Assembly (NCBI GenBank): GCA_003427395.1
Contig: BFEA01001177.1
Location: 89,086 to 134,721, forward strand
Reading direction: 5' to 3'
Origin: Chara braunii
Taxonomy: Eukaryota > Streptophyta > Charophyceae > Charales > Characeae
Length of the DNA: 45,636 nucleotides
Made by a program: the position numbers and the translations under genes
The notes under the pieces: generated by a model
The model's input: only the letters and a program-made list of their open reading frames with translations
What the model was told of the DNA's origin: nothing
Databases searched by the model: none
Shown: positions 42,559 to 45,636 of the stretch, in pieces
Numbering within the stretch: the first letter of the stretch is position 1
Layout: every line of letters starts with the position of its first letter

Positions 42559-45276
42559 ACCTCACANCCTGTGCTGTCTTTCGTTTGGACTGCTNAAGAT
42601 GCGGAAAGAAGGCCCAGAAAAACAGCAAGATGGGGTGTGCCAAGGATTTTTGGAAAATTGAGTGTGGGGACACAGACAAAACNGGAGTCCCCCGTGTTGG
42701 CCCNATGAAGTAAGACGGTCGCTTTCGCACGTCGAGNAATGCGCGCGCGGNCACAACGCGAAAAGAGAAAGATCCAATTTCAATCCAAAAAGTATTGTCG
42801 AGCTTCCCACCGCGCTACGGATCTTCGTTTAGAGCGAAAGGGCTTCGGTACACTCCGCGTATCCCATTTCCGTATCAAGTCCCGACGTCGCTCGTTGGCC
42901 AGTTCCCATTCTGACGTGGATGGTCTCAGTCGCGCGGCTATTTCCTTGTACTTGTCTTCACTCCGTATCCGGTAGTGGACGCTCTTCGATTTGTAGCGAT
43001 CGAAATACTGGCACTAAGTGCACAGGGTTTGAGGCCAATGGGGCGCCACTGCCGTCCACGGAATGACGATCAACTCGTTAAATGGCAACAGTACTAAGTA
43101 GGGTGGGAAGTGCGTATCGATAATAACAAAGCCCGCATCCACGAACCCGAAACAACGATTTTCAGGAGGGAAGTAATATTGTCCGCCGATCCGTGCAACA
43201 GCTTCTCGTACGTCCCACTCACATACACGTGTCCTTTCCTCGTTGTAGGGGAAGGGACGCGTCGGCTAGGGAGATACGGAAGGTTGGCGCCCGATCGAGG
43301 AACGACCGTTAGTCCACATATCAATCAATCAAACAGAGTTTACACGTCATGAAAAAAAAAAAAAAAAACACAATAAAAAAAGAACTAATTAGTATCTTCC
43401 TTCCTTGGAACCCGCACATTCATGCATTAATTGGGTTGGAGTTCCGAGAGACTAACCCGCGACTCAGTTTCAGCAGACCAGATCAACAAANACGAGGCGC
43501 CTAGCTTTTTCGAAGCTGCCCCACAGACTGTCTGTTNATGTCGTGCAGCATAAGACAGATGGCATGCGCAGTGCATTCAANACTACAGATCTAAACACTC
43601 TTGCATTNTCGAACAAAATCCCNTNGAGTGTTGGGTCTAATNAATCGCAGAAATACAAGCATTTCTATACGTACATCCACTGTGGAAGGTGCGAAAATGG
43701 CAAGGGAGCACANGTCAGAAATCAATCGAGGGATTGTACACACGCATCCACCGTTCACAAAGCAAGACGATTAACTTCCTGGCATCTGGGAATTACCCAG
43801 GAAACTAATGGAAGGGTTTCGGAAGAAGTTCTTCTTCGCAGGAGATCACGAGAGTTCACTTCGGGTTATAAGAGAGACAAACTCATAACACATCATTATA
43901 CAAGTCAGAGAGAGAGAAAGAGAGATGAGAGGGGTAGAGGAGAAAAAGTCGAGATTGACTTCACCAGAATTCAGCAAGAGAGCATTCGACTTCACAGCCA
44001 TGAACTCGCACCAGAAAAAATGATCCGCAATCATGAAGGCGCATTCGCCGTGAAATTCCAATATGGCCTTAGGCCAATCATCCACTCAACTCCAATTACA
44101 AATCCTCATACCCGCACTGACGATCCCGGTCGTCGCGTGCTAACTTCCGCCACTGCGATCGTCACCNCGCCGACGCAGACTCGACTCGGCTCNCCTGGAT
44201 CCCANAGTCCGTCGTGACGATCAAGCGCGCAGCCGGCCAGACTACAGTCAGCCCGACAGGACTTTTCGACTCGCACCAAACGCATCACCTAGCCACTGCT
44301 TCCCGGAAGTTGGCTTGCGAGTGGAAAAACGTAAGAGAGTTTTGCGGGCGCACTTGCGGAATTTATAGTTGCGGGAAAGGAGATAGATGGGGGAGGANTA
44401 AGAGGGGAGATCGAGGTGTAAGGAGAGAAGGTTCAGCGGAAGGTGCTCAAGAGAAGCCATGTTTATCCTTCAGAGTCCGATGGTCGGCCAATCAGATTCG
44501 TCGCGCAATAGGGAGATCCTCTTACTCAACGCGTCTGATTGGTAAGCTGGGGTAATCGGAGGATTAACCGGGCTTCGCGAGCCAAGGTTGAAGAGCAAGA
44601 AGAGACGAGGCGTGAAAAGCAGCGCGAGACGGGTCCAAGATTCAGATGATCAAGAAGGGGAAACAGGCGCACGAAAGGCAGAGAGGGAGAGAAGGAAAAA
44701 CAGTTGCGATAGGAGAAGAAGAGGAGGGGGAAGGGAGAGCTCAGAGGAGAGAGTGCGGGGGAAGGATGACGCGGGAAATAAGGAGGAGGAAACTCGCATG
44801 CGCGGTGCCGACCACAAGATAAAAAGGCACCAAAACAGTTACAGCTTTCCTATGCTCAAAGACCAATTCAAAAATTGAAATCACCATATCCGCGCGTGAA
44901 AGTTGACGCGGGAAAAGAAATTTCTACGCCTATCCGTATTCTCCCAAAAATTCCTAAAGTTTTCTCTGACGTGACCGAGAACATTCATGCAAGGAAAAAG
45001 ATAGGTCGGGCTCCGCTTATTCCGTAATTCCTAACTGTTGAGCCCGATTCCTAGTGCGCTCGCTAAGGCGCGCGTAATTTCCCATGCATTTCNCAAATTA
45101 CAAAAAACAGATTTCCAGGAATCAATAGATCTTCCGGAAAAATGGAGGCCCAAACAAGGCGCCTGAAATCAAGAAAGGCGACGGGGGTTTTGTGGGGTTG
45201 GTATGATAAAAAAAAAAAAAGGGTATTGGGCAAGGGGTACGAAAGATAGCACGGGGTCGGGAAGTGGTTCGTCACA
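42559..45276 (-). repeat. 5' LTR
   Basis: Collinear with the 3' LTR. It begins (minus strand) TGTGACGAACC at 45276. It lacks the final 10 bases (GGGCGTCACA on the minus strand) present in the other LTR. About 15 extra bases lie near 42671, and scattered Ns occur. It has no insertion at the site corresponding to 13906-15546, which proves that insertion. Confidence 0.92.
44361..44367 (-). promoter_or_regulatory. Putative LTR TATA box (5' LTR copy)
   Basis: TATAAAT followed by TCCGC on the minus strand, about 910 bp into the 5' LTR. It is conserved in the other LTR at 13565-13571. Likely the U3 promoter for the gag-pol RNA. Confidence 0.5.
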
Positions 45277-45636
45277 CACGTCCACGCGCCACGTTGGCTG
45301 CACTTATGCGTCCTCAGGTGACCGGAATGGATGATGGCACAACGGAGGTCTTCGCCCACCGAAGCTCGTGCTCCGAGCTGCCACGCCCTGTCAGTGAAGA
45401 AGTTGACCTGACGACGGACCTCTTCGCCAGACACACCTTCCACCACACACTATGCGGCATCGTTGTCACTCAAGGGGGCGAGAAGGAGACAGCGTGAAAG
45501 GGATGGCGAGGACAACAACATGTCCAATGCCTAGCCTCCGTGCTGGGAATGCCGTGCCTATGTGCCGCCTAGCCGTAGTCCCTCGCCGGAACTTAAATTT
45601 TGAGTTTTGGATGGGGACATTCCCACTTTTTTTTTT
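45277..45636. other. Right flank, no gene recognised
   Basis: A plus-strand frame (45264-45497) and minus frames are open but unrecognised. The sequence ends in poly-T. Confidence 0.5.

Larger units (their letters stand above)
11769..45276 (-). mobile_element. Ty3/gypsy-like LTR retrotransposon, nested-inserted and decayed
   Basis: Two ~2.7-kb direct repeats bound a minus-strand gag-protease-RT-RNase H-integrase order. RT and RNase H lie before integrase, which defines the Ty3/gypsy arrangement. The LTR ends are TGTGA and TCACA. A CACG tetranucleotide abuts both outer ends (11765-11768 and 45277-45280), a possible 4-bp target duplication. The related octamer CGTCCACG is offset by 2 bp on the right. 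Two later insertions (13906-15546 and about 20418-38153) account for about 19 kb. The original element would be about 14 kb. Coding frames carry many stops and frameshifts, so it is not autonomous now. Confidence 0.9.

Overview
The window is eukaryotic, repeat-rich nuclear DNA, most likely from a streptophyte green alga or early-diverging plant. A charophyte such as Chara would fit, but I cannot prove the species. Three things support this. A Ty3-type retrotransposon has a primer site matching the initiator-Met tRNA, as in plants. Coding blocks show spliceosomal signals such as CAG|GTGAGT and TTGCAG|. The protein families (DUF7869-type, a ParB-like GQHN protein fused to a Ulp1 protease) are ones I associate with such genomes. 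I see no intact host gene, rRNA, tRNA or CRISPR array.

Layout. 1-2190: microsatellite/hairpin minisatellite, homopolymer runs and unassigned DNA. 2192-10466: an 8.3-kb non-coding element bounded by ~380-bp terminal inverted repeats. Its interior is built from degenerate tandem modules, several of which fold into hairpins whose arms change together between copies (best case 7237-7832). 10467-11768: flank holding a MITE-like repeat. 11769-45276: one Ty3/gypsy-like LTR retrotransposon on the minus strand, with ~2.7-kb LTRs at 42559-45276 (5') and 11769-16121 (3'). Its order is PBS, gag, protease, RT, RNase H, then a nested insertion, then integrase and two extra ORFs. The extra ORFs are joined to pol and to each other by ATGA stop/start overlaps. 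The 3' LTR carries its own 1.6-kb insertion with a 9-bp target duplication.

Nested in pol at 20418-38153 is a ~17.7-kb DNA-transposon-like element with ~28-bp imperfect inverted ends. It has two outward-pointing gene blocks. The leftward block (28163 to 20777) reads as one very large decayed gene: unknown N-terminus, basic segment, ParB-like GQHN region, Gly-rich repeats and C-terminal Ulp1 (C48) cysteine protease. The rightward block (33846 to 37607) encodes a DUF7869-type, RNase H-fold-like putative transposase. The 5.7 kb between them holds three different arrays of short palindromes plus a third decayed ORF.

Almost every coding block is broken by in-frame stops and frameshifts. Many stops look like CAG to TAG or CGA to TGA changes, as expected from deamination of methylated cytosine in silenced transposons. 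The order of events is retrotransposon first, then the large DNA element in its pol and the small element in its LTR. Two sequencing gaps (14142-14877, 32437-32571) and scattered single Ns limit what can be read.
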